From contig JAYFPE010000030.1 of assembly GCA_034928145.1 (NCBI GenBank), positions 1 to 64,000 of the forward strand: DNA of 64,000 nucleotides. Reading direction: 5' to 3'. This stretch comes from Pelethousia sp034928145 (lineage in GTDB: Bacteria; Bacillota; Clostridia; Christensenellales; CAG-138). Of the stretch, positions 31,283-39,866 are shown piece by piece. The notes below the pieces were generated by a model. That model was given only the letters and a program-made list of their open reading frames with translations. It did not search any database and was not told the origin of the DNA. The first letter of the stretch is position 1; each line of letters begins with the position of its first letter. A program made the translations under genes and the position numbers.

Positions 31283-32161
31283 ATGACGGTTTTTTTACAG
31301 CAGCTGATCAACGGCCTTTCGCTAGGCAGCGTGTATGCGCTGATGGCGGTAGGCTATTCTCTTGTATACAGCATTATGAACTTCTCCAATTTTGCCCACG
31401 GGGGCGTGATCATGATCGGGGCCTATATCGGCTATTTCGCCATGACTGCATTGGGCCTGCCCTTTTGGCTGGCCTTCATCGTGTGCGGCTTGGGCGCGGG
31501 TCTCTTGGCGATCCTGCTTGAAAGGATGGTCTATTTCCCGCTGCGCGGCCGCAGCGCGCCTTTCCTGTACTACATCATCTCGGCCATGGGCGCTTCCATC
31601 TTCCTCGAAAATATCGTCGTCGCCACCATTGGCCCCACCTTCCGCACCTATCCCCAGGTGTTCGCCACCGGACCCATCCAGGTGGGCGGCCTGGCCGTCG
31701 GCCGCATCGATGTGTTTATGATCATCGTGGCCGCAGCGAGCCTGTTGCTCCTCACCCTCATCATCGAAAAAACCAAGGTGGGCCTCGGCATCCGCGCTAG
31801 CTCCTACAACATCAAGGCCAGCACCCTGATGGGGGTCAACGTCAATATGGTCATCTTTACCATCTTCCTGCTGGGCGGCGTCCTCGCCGGCTTTGCGGGC
31901 ATGCTTTTTGGTATGAAATATACGGTTTATCCCCAGATCGGCAATATCACCACCAAATCCTTTATCGCTGCCGTGTTCGGCGGGCTGGGCAGCCTGCCCG
32001 GGGCCATTGTGGGCTCGGTGCTGCTAGGCTTGCTCGAAACGCTGACTGCGGCCTATATTTCCAGCAACCTGCGCGATCTGATCGCGTTCGTTGTGCTTAT
32101 CGGCGTGCTGGTCATCAAGCCCTCGGGCCTGATGGGCAAGCTGGCCGAGGAAAAGGCATAA
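31283..32161 (+). CDS. livH: ABC transporter permease LivH
   Basis: Membrane permease of the second Liv system, 292 residues with the family N-terminus INGLSLGSVYALMAVGYSLV and about eight hydrophobic segments, ending in KPSGLMGKLAEEKA. ATG at 31283 follows a weak GGGGG purine stretch. The next gene starts 13 bp after its stop, so the permeases are cotranscribed. Confidence 0.93.
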   Translation: MTVFLQQLINGLSLGSVYALMAVGYSLVYSIMNFSNFAHGGVIMIGAYIGYFAMTALGLPFWLAFIVCGLGAGLLAILLERMVYFPLRGRSAPFLYYIISAMGASIFLENIVVATIGPTFRTYPQVFATGPIQVGGLAVGRIDVFMIIVAAASLLLLTLIIEKTKVGLGIRASSYNIKASTLMGVNVNMVIFTIFLLGGVLAGFAGMLFGMKYTVYPQIGNITTKSFIAAVFGGLGSLPGAIVGSVLLGLLETLTAAYISSNLRDLIAFVVLIGVLVIKPSGLMGKLAEEKA

Positions 32162-32174
32162 AGGAGGCACGGCA

Positions 32175-33083
32175 TTGAGTTGGTATTATATTGAAGGCAT
32201 TTTGATCAATTGCGGCTATGTGCTGATGGTGGTGCTGGGCCTTTCGCTGCTCACGGGCTTTACGGGGCTATTCTCCTTTGGCCACGCGGGCTTTATGGCC
32301 ATCGGCGCTTATGCCGCCGCCCTCTGCACCCTCTACCTGCATATCCCTTATATACCGGCCCTGATTATCGGGGGCTTGGCTGCCATGCTGGCGGGCTTGT
32401 TCCTCGGCAGCTTCACGCTCAAGCTCAAGGGGGATTATTTCTGCATCGCCACATTGGGCTTTGGCGAGGCCGTGCGGCTGATTTTCGACAACGTGCAGGC
32501 TCTCGGCGGCGCGCGCGGCCTGAGCGGTATGGCCATGAAAACCACGCTGCCCGTGGTGCTGATCATCAGCATTATCGCAGTGGCGGCGCTTGTGTGCCTG
32601 ATCCGCTCCCGCCACGGCCGCAACATGGTAGCCATCCGGGAGGATGAATTGGCCGCGCAGATCTCCGGCATCAACGCATTTCGCTACAAGATGATGGCCC
32701 TGGCGATCAGCGCGCTCTACGCGGGCATTGGCGGTGGCCTCTTGGCGCATTATATGGGATACATTCAACCCGCGATGTTTAAGATGGTCAAATCCACCGA
32801 ATATACCATCATCGTTATTTTCGGGGGATTGGGCAGCGTTACGGGCAGCGTGGTGGGCACGCTGCTGCTCACCTTTTTGCCTGAGCTGCTGCGCGAGTTT
32901 GAGAACTGGCGCCTGGTGATCTACGGCCTGGCCGTGATCATCATCATGATCTCCCGGCCAAGGGGACTGATGGGCGGCACGGAGCTGCGCATCGGAAGCC
33001 TCATCCGCTTCTTTAAAGATCCCCTTGGCTTTTTCCGCAAGCGCGGGGCGGCTGGGGAGGAAGGAGGGCAGGGCCATGCATAA
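32175..33083 (+). CDS. livM: ABC transporter permease LivM
   Basis: Second permease of this system, 302 residues, with LTGFTGLFSFGHAGFMAIGA near the N-terminus and the coupling region AIREDELAAQISGI. The start is TTG at 32175, supported by AAGGAGG nine bases upstream. The C-terminal tail is Gly- and Lys-rich. Its 3' end overlaps the livG start by 8 bp. Confidence 0.92.
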   Translation: MSWYYIEGILINCGYVLMVVLGLSLLTGFTGLFSFGHAGFMAIGAYAAALCTLYLHIPYIPALIIGGLAAMLAGLFLGSFTLKLKGDYFCIATLGFGEAVRLIFDNVQALGGARGLSGMAMKTTLPVVLIISIIAVAALVCLIRSRHGRNMVAIREDELAAQISGINAFRYKMMALAISALYAGIGGGLLAHYMGYIQPAMFKMVKSTEYTIIVIFGGLGSVTGSVVGTLLLTFLPELLREFENWRLVIYGLAVIIIMISRPRGLMGGTELRIGSLIRFFKDPLGFFRKRGAAGEEGGQGHA

Positions 33084-33888
33084 AAGCGATACCGTGGTGC
33101 TTTCCCTCAAGCATGTGTCCAAGCATTTCGGCGGCCTCATGGCCGTGGACGATGTTTCCTTTGACGTACGCGAGGGTGAGATATACGGCCTGATCGGCCC
33201 TAACGGCGCGGGCAAGACCACCATCTTCAACCTGGTCACGGGCATCTACGGCCTTACGGAAGGCAGCGTGGAGTTTTATGGCCAGCAGTTGACCTCCCTT
33301 AAGCCCTACCAGATCGCCCAGGCCGGCGTCACCCGCACCTTCCAAAATATCCGCCTCTTTAAAAAGCTCACCTCTTACGAAAACGTGCTCACCGCCTGCC
33401 ACCGGGATGCGGATTATGGTATTTTCCAAACCCTGCTGCGCTTGCGCGCCCCGGGCAAGCTGGGCAAGTTCGCCGCACAGGAGGCGGCTTTGAAAGAAAA
33501 GACGGAAGAGCTCCTGCGGCTCATGGGCCTGTGGGAATACCGCGATATGGTGGCCAGCAACCTGCCCTACGGCTTGCAGCGTAAGCTGGAGATCGCCCGG
33601 GCGCTGGCTTTAAACCCTAAGCTATTGCTGCTGGATGAGCCGGCGGCGGGCATGAACCCGGAGGAAACCCAGCAGTTGATGCGCCTGATCTGCGATATCC
33701 GGGATCGGTTTTCCCTAACCGTGCTCATCATCGAGCACCATATGGATTTGATCATGGGGGTGTGCGACCACGTGTTCGTGCTCAACTTTGGCAAGCCCCT
33801 GGCGGAGGGTACGCCCGAGCAGGTGCAAAACGACGAGCACGTGATCGAGGCATACCTCGGAAAGGAGGAAGTCCATGCCCATGCTTAA
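33076..33888 (+). CDS. livG: ABC transporter ATP-binding protein LivG
   Basis: ATPase of the second Liv system, about 270 residues. Walker A GPNGAGKTT, signature variant YGLQRKLEIARAL, Walker B LLLLDEPAAGMN, switch histidine in IIEHHMD. ATG at 33076 has AAGGAGG (33061-33067) with eight-base spacing, and lies inside the end of livM; in-frame sequence further upstream is not coding. It overlaps livF by 14 bp. Confidence 0.93.
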   Translation: MHKSDTVVLSLKHVSKHFGGLMAVDDVSFDVREGEIYGLIGPNGAGKTTIFNLVTGIYGLTEGSVEFYGQQLTSLKPYQIAQAGVTRTFQNIRLFKKLTSYENVLTACHRDADYGIFQTLLRLRAPGKLGKFAAQEAALKEKTEELLRLMGLWEYRDMVASNLPYGLQRKLEIARALALNPKLLLLDEPAAGMNPEETQQLMRLICDIRDRFSLTVLIIEHHMDLIMGVCDHVFVLNFGKPLAEGTPEQVQNDEHVIEAYLGKEEVHAHA

Positions 33889-34585
33889 GATTGACGACCT
33901 TAACGTATATTACGGCGGCATCCATGCCCTCCGGGGCGTATCCATTGCGGTGGAAAAGGGGCAGATCGTTTCCATCATCGGCTCCAACGGCGCGGGCAAA
34001 TCCTCCCTGATGAACGCCATCTCCGCCACGATCAGGTATAAGGGCAATATCGAATTTTGCGGCCAGCCGCTTACCACCAAGCCGCACAAGGTGGTGCAGG
34101 CGGGTATCAGCCATGTGCCTGAAGGCAGGCTGGTCTTTGCCAACCTTAGCACCTATGATAATTTGCGCATGGGGGCCTATTTACGCGCGGACGCCAAGGC
34201 CGTCGCCGAAGATTTAGAGCGGGTTTACACCCTCTTCCCCAGGCTGGAAGAACGCAAAAAGCAGCTGGCGGGCACCCTCAGCGGCGGCGAGCAGCAGATG
34301 CTGGCCATGGGTCGGGGGTTGATGTCCAACCCGGAGCTTATCTTGCTGGATGAGCCCAGCTTGGGCCTCGCACCCCTTCTCATTAACACCATCTTCGATA
34401 TCATCCTCGAGATCAAGCGCATGGGCAAGACCATCCTCCTGGTGGAGCAGAACGCCTTTAAGGCCCTCTCCGTGGCGGATCAGGCATATGTGCTCAACCA
34501 GGGCCGCATCAGCATGAGCGGGGACGGGGCCGCCATCATGGCCAACCCCTCCATCCGCGAGGAATACTTGGGCAAGGCGCAATAA
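33875..34585 (+). CDS. livF: ABC transporter ATP-binding protein LivF
   Basis: Second ATPase, 236 residues. Walker A GSNGAGKSS, signature LSGGEQQMLAMGRGL, Walker B ILLDEPSLGLAP, and LLVEQNA at the switch position as usual for LivF. ATG at 33875 has AAAGGAGG upstream inside the livG 3' end. A perfect terminator at 34615 follows, closing the operon. Confidence 0.93.
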   Translation: MPMLKIDDLNVYYGGIHALRGVSIAVEKGQIVSIIGSNGAGKSSLMNAISATIRYKGNIEFCGQPLTTKPHKVVQAGISHVPEGRLVFANLSTYDNLRMGAYLRADAKAVAEDLERVYTLFPRLEERKKQLAGTLSGGEQQMLAMGRGLMSNPELILLDEPSLGLAPLLINTIFDIILEIKRMGKTILLVEQNAFKALSVADQAYVLNQGRISMSGDGAAIMANPSIREEYLGKAQ

Positions 34586-34614
34586 GCGCTATCTGCCATG
34601 CAAGCGGCACAACA

Positions 34615-34637
34615 AAGCCCCGGCAAAGCCGGGGCTT
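34615..34637 (+). terminator. Terminator of the second Liv operon
   Basis: AAGCCCCGGC and GCCGGGGCTT pair perfectly over 10 bp around an AAA loop, 30 bp after livF. The downstream T-run is short. Confidence 0.7.
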
Positions 34638-34650
34638 CAGACTGTCGAAA

Positions 34651-34732
34651 AAGACCTTAGGGGTTTGGGGGCGCAGCCCACCGGAGGCTATAATCACCGC
34701 TAGCGGCAAGTGCGATGGCGGTGAAAGGTCTT
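34651..34732. repeat. Nested inverted repeats between two terminators
   Basis: AAGACCTT (34651-34658) is complementary to AAGGTCTT (34725-34732). Inside it CACCGC (34695-34700) is complementary to GCGGTG (34718-34723). The two 3' arms adjoin. No protein is encoded between 34586 and 34841. It could be a dispersed palindromic repeat or a structured RNA. Confidence 0.45.
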
Positions 34733-34800
34733 GCGTAGCAAGGGCCTCCCCGCAGGGTTTGCCGGCCGTACCACAAGCACAAGTAAAACCCTGTAAGCTT

Positions 34801-34826
34801 AAAAAAGTGGCTGCCGCCACTTTTTT
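34801..34826. terminator. Bidirectional terminator between the Liv operon and plsY
   Basis: AAAAAAGTGGC and GCCACTTTTTT are perfect complements with a 4-base loop. A/T runs at both ends make it work in both directions; on the minus strand it ends plsY. Confidence 0.85.
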
Positions 34827-34841
34827 GCCTGCAAAGAATGC

Positions 34842-35453
34842 TTACTGTTTTTTAAAGGCGGTGATCTTGGATTCCGTGCCCTTGCGCAGGCGGTCGATGT
34901 TTTCGGAATGCCGCAGAACGACCAGAGCCCAAAGGGCCAGGGCCAGCAGCCGCTGCCATAGATCCGTGCCAAAGGCCAGTGTCAGCAGCAGAAAGCTGGT
35001 TGCGCCCAGCAGGGAGCCAACGGAGATGATCTTGGTATAGAGGGCCACGCCTATGCCCACCACGGTGGAGATGGCGCCGATCAGCGGGTGGAGCAGCCAG
35101 ATGATGCCGATGGAACTGGCAACGCCCTTGCCGCCCTTGAATTTGAAAAAGGCGGGGAAATCATGGCCCAGCACCACGCCGAGGGCCATCGCGTAGGAGC
35201 CCTCCGGACCGCCCAGGCAGCGGCCGATGAGCACGGCGGCAGCGCCCTTGAGGAAATCCCCAATGAAGGTGAGCAGGCCGCTCTTAAGGCCGAATACGCG
35301 CAGCATGTTGGTAGAGCCCGCGTTGCCGCTGCCATGGAGGCGCACATCGTCGTGGTATAAGAAACGGCTGAGGATTACGGCAAACTGCACATTCCCCAGC
35401 AAGTACCCCAATACGAGGCAAACTGCATACATCTTGATCGGCTCAATATACAT
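34842..35453 (-). CDS. plsY: Glycerol-3-phosphate acyltransferase PlsY
   Basis: Membrane enzyme that acylates glycerol-3-phosphate with acyl phosphate, the first step of phospholipid synthesis, about 203 residues. Family motifs are HGSGNAGSTNMLR and KGGKGVASSIG, with hydrophobic segments between. ATG at 35453 (MYIEPIKMYAV) or at 35432 (MYAVCLVLGYL) both fit. Neither has a ribosome-binding site. A TATAAT box lies only six bases upstream of the first ATG, which suggests a leaderless message. In-frame sequence further upstream is noncoding. Confidence 0.9.
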   Translation of the reverse strand: MYIEPIKMYAVCLVLGYLLGNVQFAVILSRFLYHDDVRLHGSGNAGSTNMLRVFGLKSGLLTFIGDFLKGAAAVLIGRCLGGPEGSYAMALGVVLGHDFPAFFKFKGGKGVASSIGIIWLLHPLIGAISTVVGIGVALYTKIISVGSLLGATSFLLLTLAFGTDLWQRLLALALWALVVLRHSENIDRLRKGTESKITAFKKQ

Positions 35454-35459
35454 AGGATA

Positions 35460-35488
35460 ATTATACCACGGCCGGCAGGGTCTGAGAA
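35460..35488 (-). promoter_or_regulatory. Promoter of plsY implying a leaderless transcript
   Basis: On the minus strand TTCTCA (35488-35483) and TATAAT (35465-35460) are 17 bp apart. The six bases TATCCT then lead directly to ATG at 35453, so the expected start point is the A of the start codon or its close neighbourhood. Confidence 0.55.
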
Positions 35489-35540
35489 GAAGGCGGATGT
35501 GTCGCCAAGGTGAACTCTGCATCCGCCGTCAAAGCATACA

Positions 35541-35570
35541 AAAAGCCCCCGGCTAAGCAAGGGGGCTTTT
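35541..35570 (-). terminator. Terminator after the CD1247-like gene
   Basis: AAAAGCCCCC and GGGGGCTTTT pair perfectly over 10 bp. On the minus strand the stem ends in a run of T, 15 bp after the stop at 35585. Confidence 0.85.
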
Positions 35571-35584
35571 GACTATGCCGAAAG

Positions 35585-35959
35585 TTAGTCCTCGTCCTTG
35601 GGCAGGATGGATTCGTTGCAGTTGGGGCAGATGAGGTCGTCCCCGGATAGCATCTCCTGAGAGAAGTAAACGGTTTCGCCGCAATGGGGGCACTCAACCT
35701 CCACGAAATCGTCCTCGTCAAAATAATCTTCATCTTCATCATCGAAGATGTATTCCTCGAGGGAATCCAGCTCTTCATAAATGTCGTCGATGCACTCGTC
35801 GAATTCCTGCATAGCCAGCTCGTTGTCGTCGAGGGCTGCGGCCATCTCATCCATGGTTTCGATCATCAGGGTGATGAGCTTGCCCTGTGCGTCGCCGTTG
35901 ATCTCCATGCCGTTTGCCACGCCGCGCAGATACGCGACCTTTTCTTTCATATAACCCAT
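35585..35959 (-). CDS. CD1247-like protein: acidic N-terminal domain plus zinc ribbon
   Basis: Cytoplasmic protein of 124 residues. An N-terminal helical domain (KEKVAYLRGVANGM, then LITLMIETMDEMA) is followed by a very acidic linker and a C-terminal zinc ribbon (CPHCG and CPNCN). This architecture is found across Clostridia, usually as an unnamed protein; its function is unknown. ATG at 35959 has AAAGGAGG nine bases upstream. It follows efp on the same strand after a 67-bp gap, so the two may be cotranscribed. Confidence 0.85.
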   Translation of the reverse strand: MGYMKEKVAYLRGVANGMEINGDAQGKLITLMIETMDEMAAALDDNELAMQEFDECIDDIYEELDSLEEYIFDDEDEDYFDEDDFVEVECPHCGETVYFSQEMLSGDDLICPNCNESILPKDED

Positions 35960-36026
35960 GGTGGTAATCCTCCTTTAATTGTGCGTTAGGTGCGGGCGGC
36001 GAAAGGCCGCTAGGGGAAGTATTCCC

Positions 36027-36584
36027 TTACACGCGCTCCATGTATTCGCCGGTGCGGGTATCCACGCGGATCTTGTCGCCCTCGTTCACAAAGAGGGGCA
36101 CGGTAACGCGCGCGCCGGTCTCCAACGTGGCGGGCTTGTTGGCGCCTGTGGCGGTATCGCCCCGTACGCCCGGCTCGCACTCGGTAATGGTGAGCACCAC
36201 GAAGTTGGGCGCTTCCACGGAGAAGGGCGCGCCCTTGAAGAAGCGCACGGATACGTTCATATTTTCGACGATGTAGTTGATGGCCTCCTCCACCACGTCG
36301 TGGTTGAGGGCCAACTGCTCGTAGGTTTCGGTATCCATGAAGTAATACAGATCGCCGTCGTTATAGAGATACTGCATCTCCTTGGTTTCGATGTGGGCCT
36401 TGGGGTATTTGTCGCTGGGGTTGAAGGTGCGCTCCAAAACCGCGCCGGTCATTACGTTTTTGAGCTTGGTGCGCACAAAGGCCGCGCCTTTGCCGGGCTT
36501 AACGTGCTGGAAATCCACAATGTTCCAGACGTTGCCGTCGATTTCAACGGTCACGCCCTTACGGAAATCGCCTGCCATGATCAT
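36027..36584 (-). CDS. efp: Translation elongation factor P
   Basis: Rescues ribosomes stalled at polyproline stretches. About 185 residues with the three beta-barrel domains of EF-P. The loop that enters the peptidyl-transfer centre is KPGKGAAF, with the conserved lysine at its tip. ATG at 36584 is eight bases after GGAGG; a TTG 15 bases earlier is inside the ribosome-binding site and is rejected. MAGDFRKG two codons later is an alternative start. Confidence 0.95.
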   Translation of the reverse strand: MIMAGDFRKGVTVEIDGNVWNIVDFQHVKPGKGAAFVRTKLKNVMTGAVLERTFNPSDKYPKAHIETKEMQYLYNDGDLYYFMDTETYEQLALNHDVVEEAINYIVENMNVSVRFFKGAPFSVEAPNFVVLTITECEPGVRGDTATGANKPATLETGARVTVPLFVNEGDKIRVDTRTGEYMERV

Positions 36585-36693
36585 AGGGGATACCTCCAAA
36601 TAGTTTGTTGGATTTTATATCAGCTTCGCACGGGTTGCGACGACACAAATCTACCACTCATTATAATAGCATAGCTACCCCGCATAGGACAAG

Positions 36694-37569
36694 CTATTTT
36701 TGCCCCGCCGCGCGGATCGCCGCCTCGTAAATGGCCCGCAGGGAGGCCGCATCCTCGGCCTGGGTGCCGCGCGACTCGCAGATGACCACCGGCGTGTAGC
36801 CGCGAAGCGCCAATTCTTCCGCCAGCGGCTCGAATTCCGGGCCATATTGGGTATCCGCCAGGGTATGGTGCATCTTCTCGCCCCCGGCGGTGAACTCCAT
36901 ACGGGAAAAGTGGATGTGCATGGTGCGGGCGCGCTCCATGCCCACGCCCTTTTCCAGAGCATCCAGAATATCGGCGTAATCCTGCCTGCCCCGGATGGCC
37001 CCCAGGCCCCGGCAGTGCAGATGGCCGAAGTCCACAGCAGGCCAGATGCGCTTATCCACCCCGCACAGGGCGATGACCTCCGTGAGGCTGCCCAGCTGGT
37101 TTACCTTGCCCATGGTTTCCGCGCAAAGGGTCATGCCCTCCAGCAAGCCCTGCCCATCGAGCGCAGCCAGGATATCCGGGAGGAACTCGCAAGCCCGCGC
37201 CAGCACAGCGGCCCGCTCGCCCTTGGCGCTGCCCGGGTGGAAAACAGCCCGCGTGGCTCCCATGGCCCGGCCGGCCGTCAGGCCATCTATAAAATAGCCG
37301 ATGTTAGCGGCCCGCTTTTCTTCCCCCTGGGCGGCCAGGTTCACAAAATAGGGCATGTGGATGCTCATCCGCACGCCCGCTTCCAACGCCGCCAAACGGA
37401 TAGCCTCGGCGGTTTCCGCGCCCATGCGCACGCCGTGGCCAAAGGAATACTCAAAGGCGTCTAGTCCCCGCGCCCGCAGCCAGGCTGGGGCATCCGCCGT
37501 GCGCTTGTAGCCCTCGCTATAAAAGCTGTCGCTGTTGCCCGCGGGGCCAAAGCGGATGTGGTCGTTCAT
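36694..37569 (-). CDS. Endonuclease IV-like TIM-barrel protein (sugar phosphate isomerase/AP endonuclease fold)
   Basis: About 291 residues with the xylose-isomerase-like barrel of endonuclease IV. Metal-ligand-like positions are seen in SIHMPYFVN, RAVFHPGS, LCAETMGKV, PAVDFGHLH, MHIHFSRME and VICES. This fits apurinic-site repair with zinc or manganese, but sugar-phosphate isomerase activity cannot be excluded. ATG at 37569 has AAGGGAG six bases upstream. An upstream extension in frame is noncoding. It is divergent from rpsB. Confidence 0.85.
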   Translation of the reverse strand: MNDHIRFGPAGNSDSFYSEGYKRTADAPAWLRARGLDAFEYSFGHGVRMGAETAEAIRLAALEAGVRMSIHMPYFVNLAAQGEEKRAANIGYFIDGLTAGRAMGATRAVFHPGSAKGERAAVLARACEFLPDILAALDGQGLLEGMTLCAETMGKVNQLGSLTEVIALCGVDKRIWPAVDFGHLHCRGLGAIRGRQDYADILDALEKGVGMERARTMHIHFSRMEFTAGGEKMHHTLADTQYGPEFEPLAEELALRGYTPVVICESRGTQAEDAASLRAIYEAAIRAAGQK

Positions 37570-37673
37570 ACGAATCTCCCTTACCTTAACGCTATCATTA
37601 TTTATCATTATACCCAAATGCGCAGGTTCCGCAAGGCGATACCACCGGGCCTTTTTTGAGCCATAAAAAGGCC

Positions 37674-37703
37674 TTGCACAGGAGCATTTCCCCATGCTAT
37701 AAT
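37674..37703 (+). promoter_or_regulatory. Sigma-A promoter of rpsB-tsf
   Basis: TTGCAC (37674-37679) and TATAAT (37698-37703) with an 18-bp spacer. The start point would be near 37710, about 125 bp before rpsB. Confidence 0.8.
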
Positions 37704-37834
37704 GCAATCTGTACGGGCATGCTTAATGGAAGGCGTGCTATTACACACCCCGCCGAGCGCGCTGCTCGTGCCCCCTTGGGGGTTGCCGGGCGCAAAGACG
37801 CGGGGGAGGATTAAAAACGAGGAGGAATAACCCT
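37704..37834 (+). promoter_or_regulatory. Structured 5' leader of rpsB
   Basis: The leader can form a GCATGC/GCGTGC stem and a CCCCC-TT-GGGGG hairpin before the AGGAGG site. Ribosomal protein S2 autoregulates through leaders in some bacteria. Whether this is such an element cannot be decided without comparison to related genomes. Confidence 0.35.
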
Positions 37835-38575
37835 ATGTCTGTCATTTCCATGAAACAACTGCTGGAGGCCGGCGTACATTTCGGCCACCAAACCCGCCGC
37901 TGGAACCCCAAGATGAAGGAATACATCTTCACCGAGCGCAACGGCATCTACATCATCGACCTGCAAAAGACCGTAAAAAAGATCGACCAGGCCTATGACT
38001 TCGTGCGCCAGGTGGCCGAGAGCGGCGACCCCATCCTGTTTGTGGGCACCAAGAAGCAGGCCCAGGAGAGCATCGAGCAGGAGGCCCGGCGCTGCGAAAT
38101 GTATTTCGTAAACCAGCGCTGGCTGGGCGGTATGCTCACCAACTTCAAAACCATTCAGACCCGCATCGCCCGCCTGCGCAAGATCGATAAAATGGAGCAG
38201 GACGGCGATTTCAACCTGCTGCCCAAGAAGGAGGTCATCAAGCTGATGGCCGAACGGGATAAGCTCGAAAAGAACCTTTCCGGCATCAAAGACATGAAGC
38301 GGCTGCCCGGCGCGATGTTCGTCGTCGATCCCCGCAAGGAAAACATCGCCGTGCAGGAAGCACATGCCCTGGGCATTCCCGTGGTGGCCATCGTGGATAC
38401 CAACTGCGATCCGGATGAAGTGGATTATCCCATCCCCGGCAATGACGACGCCATCCGCGCTGTGAAGCTAATCGCTTCCAAAATTGCGGACGCCGTGCTG
38501 GAAGGCCGTCAGGGCGAGCAGATGACCGACTCCGAGGCGGGAGCGCCTGCGGTCGGAGCTGAGGACGAATTCTAA
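37835..38575 (+). CDS. rpsB: 30S ribosomal protein S2
   Basis: Small-subunit ribosomal protein, 246 residues. Family signature regions include LEAGVHFGHQTRRWNPKM at the N-terminus, VNQRWLGGMLTNF and VAIVDTNCDPDEVDYPIPGN. ATG at 37835 follows GAGGAGG. First gene of the rpsB-tsf unit; tsf begins 21 bp after its stop. Confidence 0.98.
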   Translation: MSVISMKQLLEAGVHFGHQTRRWNPKMKEYIFTERNGIYIIDLQKTVKKIDQAYDFVRQVAESGDPILFVGTKKQAQESIEQEARRCEMYFVNQRWLGGMLTNFKTIQTRIARLRKIDKMEQDGDFNLLPKKEVIKLMAERDKLEKNLSGIKDMKRLPGAMFVVDPRKENIAVQEAHALGIPVVAIVDTNCDPDEVDYPIPGNDDAIRAVKLIASKIADAVLEGRQGEQMTDSEAGAPAVGAEDEF

Positions 38576-38596
38576 TTTCCGGGAGGTAAGGCAGAT

Positions 38597-39493
38597 ATGT
38601 TTAGCGCGAAAGATGTAATGAACCTGCGCGAAATGAGCGGCGCGGGCATGATGGATTGCAAAAAGGCCTTGACCGAGTGCAACGGCGACATGGAAAAGGC
38701 CATGGATTACCTGCGAGAAAAGAGCCTGGCGGCTTCCGCTAAAAAGGCTTCCCGCATCGCCGCCGAAGGCATTGTCAGCGGCTACGTGAGCGAGGATGGC
38801 AAAACCGGCGTCATCGTCGAGGTCAACTGCGAAACCGACTTCGTAGCCAAGACCGACGATTTCAAAGCCCTGGTCGATAGCATTGCCAAGCTCGTCGCCG
38901 AGAAGAACCCCGCCGATGTGGAGGCTCTGATGGCCCTCGATACCGGCGATGGCGCCGTTGCCGAACTGATCACGCGCGCCGTGGCCAAGATTGGCGAAAA
39001 GATCACCATCCGCCGCTTCGCCCGTAGCAGCGTGGAGAACGGCCTGGTGGATACCTATGTACACCTGGGCGGCAAGATCGGCGTGCTGGTAGAATTGTCC
39101 GCCGCGGATGTGGCCGCGTCTAAGCCCGTGGCACACGATATCGCCATGCATATCGCCGCGGCCAAGCCCACCTGCCTTTCCAAGGCCGACATCAACCAGG
39201 ACGACGTGGAGCACGAGCGCAAGATTCTGCGCGAGCAGGCCATGAACGAGCCCAAGCCCAAGCCCGCCAATATCATCGAGAAGATGGTGGAGGGCCGTAT
39301 CGAGAAATACTACAAAGAGGTTTGCCTGCTGGAGCAGCCCTTTGTGAAGGATCCCGATATCAGCGTGGGTGAGATGGTTGCCAAGGCCGGCGGCGTGGAA
39401 GTAAAGAGCTTCTCCCGCTTCGAAATGGGCGAGGGCCTGCAAAAGCGCGAGGACAACTTCGCCGAAGAAGTCATGGGCCAGATGCAGAAATAA
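38597..39493 (+). CDS. tsf: Translation elongation factor Ts
   Basis: Guanine nucleotide exchange factor for EF-Tu, 298 residues. N-terminal UBA-like domain with LREMSGAGMMDCKKAL, then the exchange motif VNCETDFVAKTD and a C-terminal segment with VCLLEQPFVKD. ATG at 38597 with GGGAGG upstream. A strong terminator follows, so pyrH has separate transcription. Confidence 0.98.
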   Translation: MFSAKDVMNLREMSGAGMMDCKKALTECNGDMEKAMDYLREKSLAASAKKASRIAAEGIVSGYVSEDGKTGVIVEVNCETDFVAKTDDFKALVDSIAKLVAEKNPADVEALMALDTGDGAVAELITRAVAKIGEKITIRRFARSSVENGLVDTYVHLGGKIGVLVELSAADVAASKPVAHDIAMHIAAAKPTCLSKADINQDDVEHERKILREQAMNEPKPKPANIIEKMVEGRIEKYYKEVCLLEQPFVKDPDISVGEMVAKAGGVEVKSFSRFEMGEGLQKREDNFAEEVMGQMQK

Positions 39494-39502
39494 TGCAACC
39501 GC

Positions 39503-39533
39503 AAAGGAACGCCGGCTTCGGCGTTCCTTTTTT
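39503..39533 (+). terminator. Terminator of rpsB-tsf
   Basis: AAAGGAACGCC and GGCGTTCCTTT form an 11-bp perfect stem with a short loop and a run of six T at the end, 10 bp after tsf. Confidence 0.92.
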
Positions 39534-39590
39534 CTATGTTCCCTTCTACTGTAAGTATAAGGAAATAGAGGTTGAAAGCGGGCTAGCAGG

Positions 39591-39866
39591 ATGGATGCGC
39601 CAAAGTTAAAAAAGAGCTCGTTCTGCTCCTTGCGGCCACGGCGGTTTGCCTTTTTGCCGTCGTTATGCTGTTTCTTCTATAGAGTAAGCGGAAAAACTTA
39701 TGGCGAAGAGTCGGGCGTCCACGATTATTACTATATCATAACGGATTTAGACGAAATGACGCCGGAGATCTTTCATAGCGGGTATGGTTATAGGGGGAAC
39801 TCCTCTAATACGAAAGGTTGGAAGCGGAATAAACCGCTGCTTTGGCAGCAGGAGGAATTATGCTAA
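39591..39866 (+). pseudogene. Frameshifted remnant of a small membrane-anchored protein
   Basis: One frame (from about 39602) encodes a perfect signal/anchor sequence, KKELVLLLAATAVCLFAVVM, but has no start codon and stops at 39677. A second frame, open from 39591 to 39866, continues with ordinary protein sequence (GKTYGEESGVHDYYYIITDL). Joining the two at a single frameshift near 39675 gives a plausible anchored extracellular protein. The reading frame ends inside the pyrH ribosome-binding region. Decayed gene is the simplest explanation; I do not recognise the family. Confidence 0.4.
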
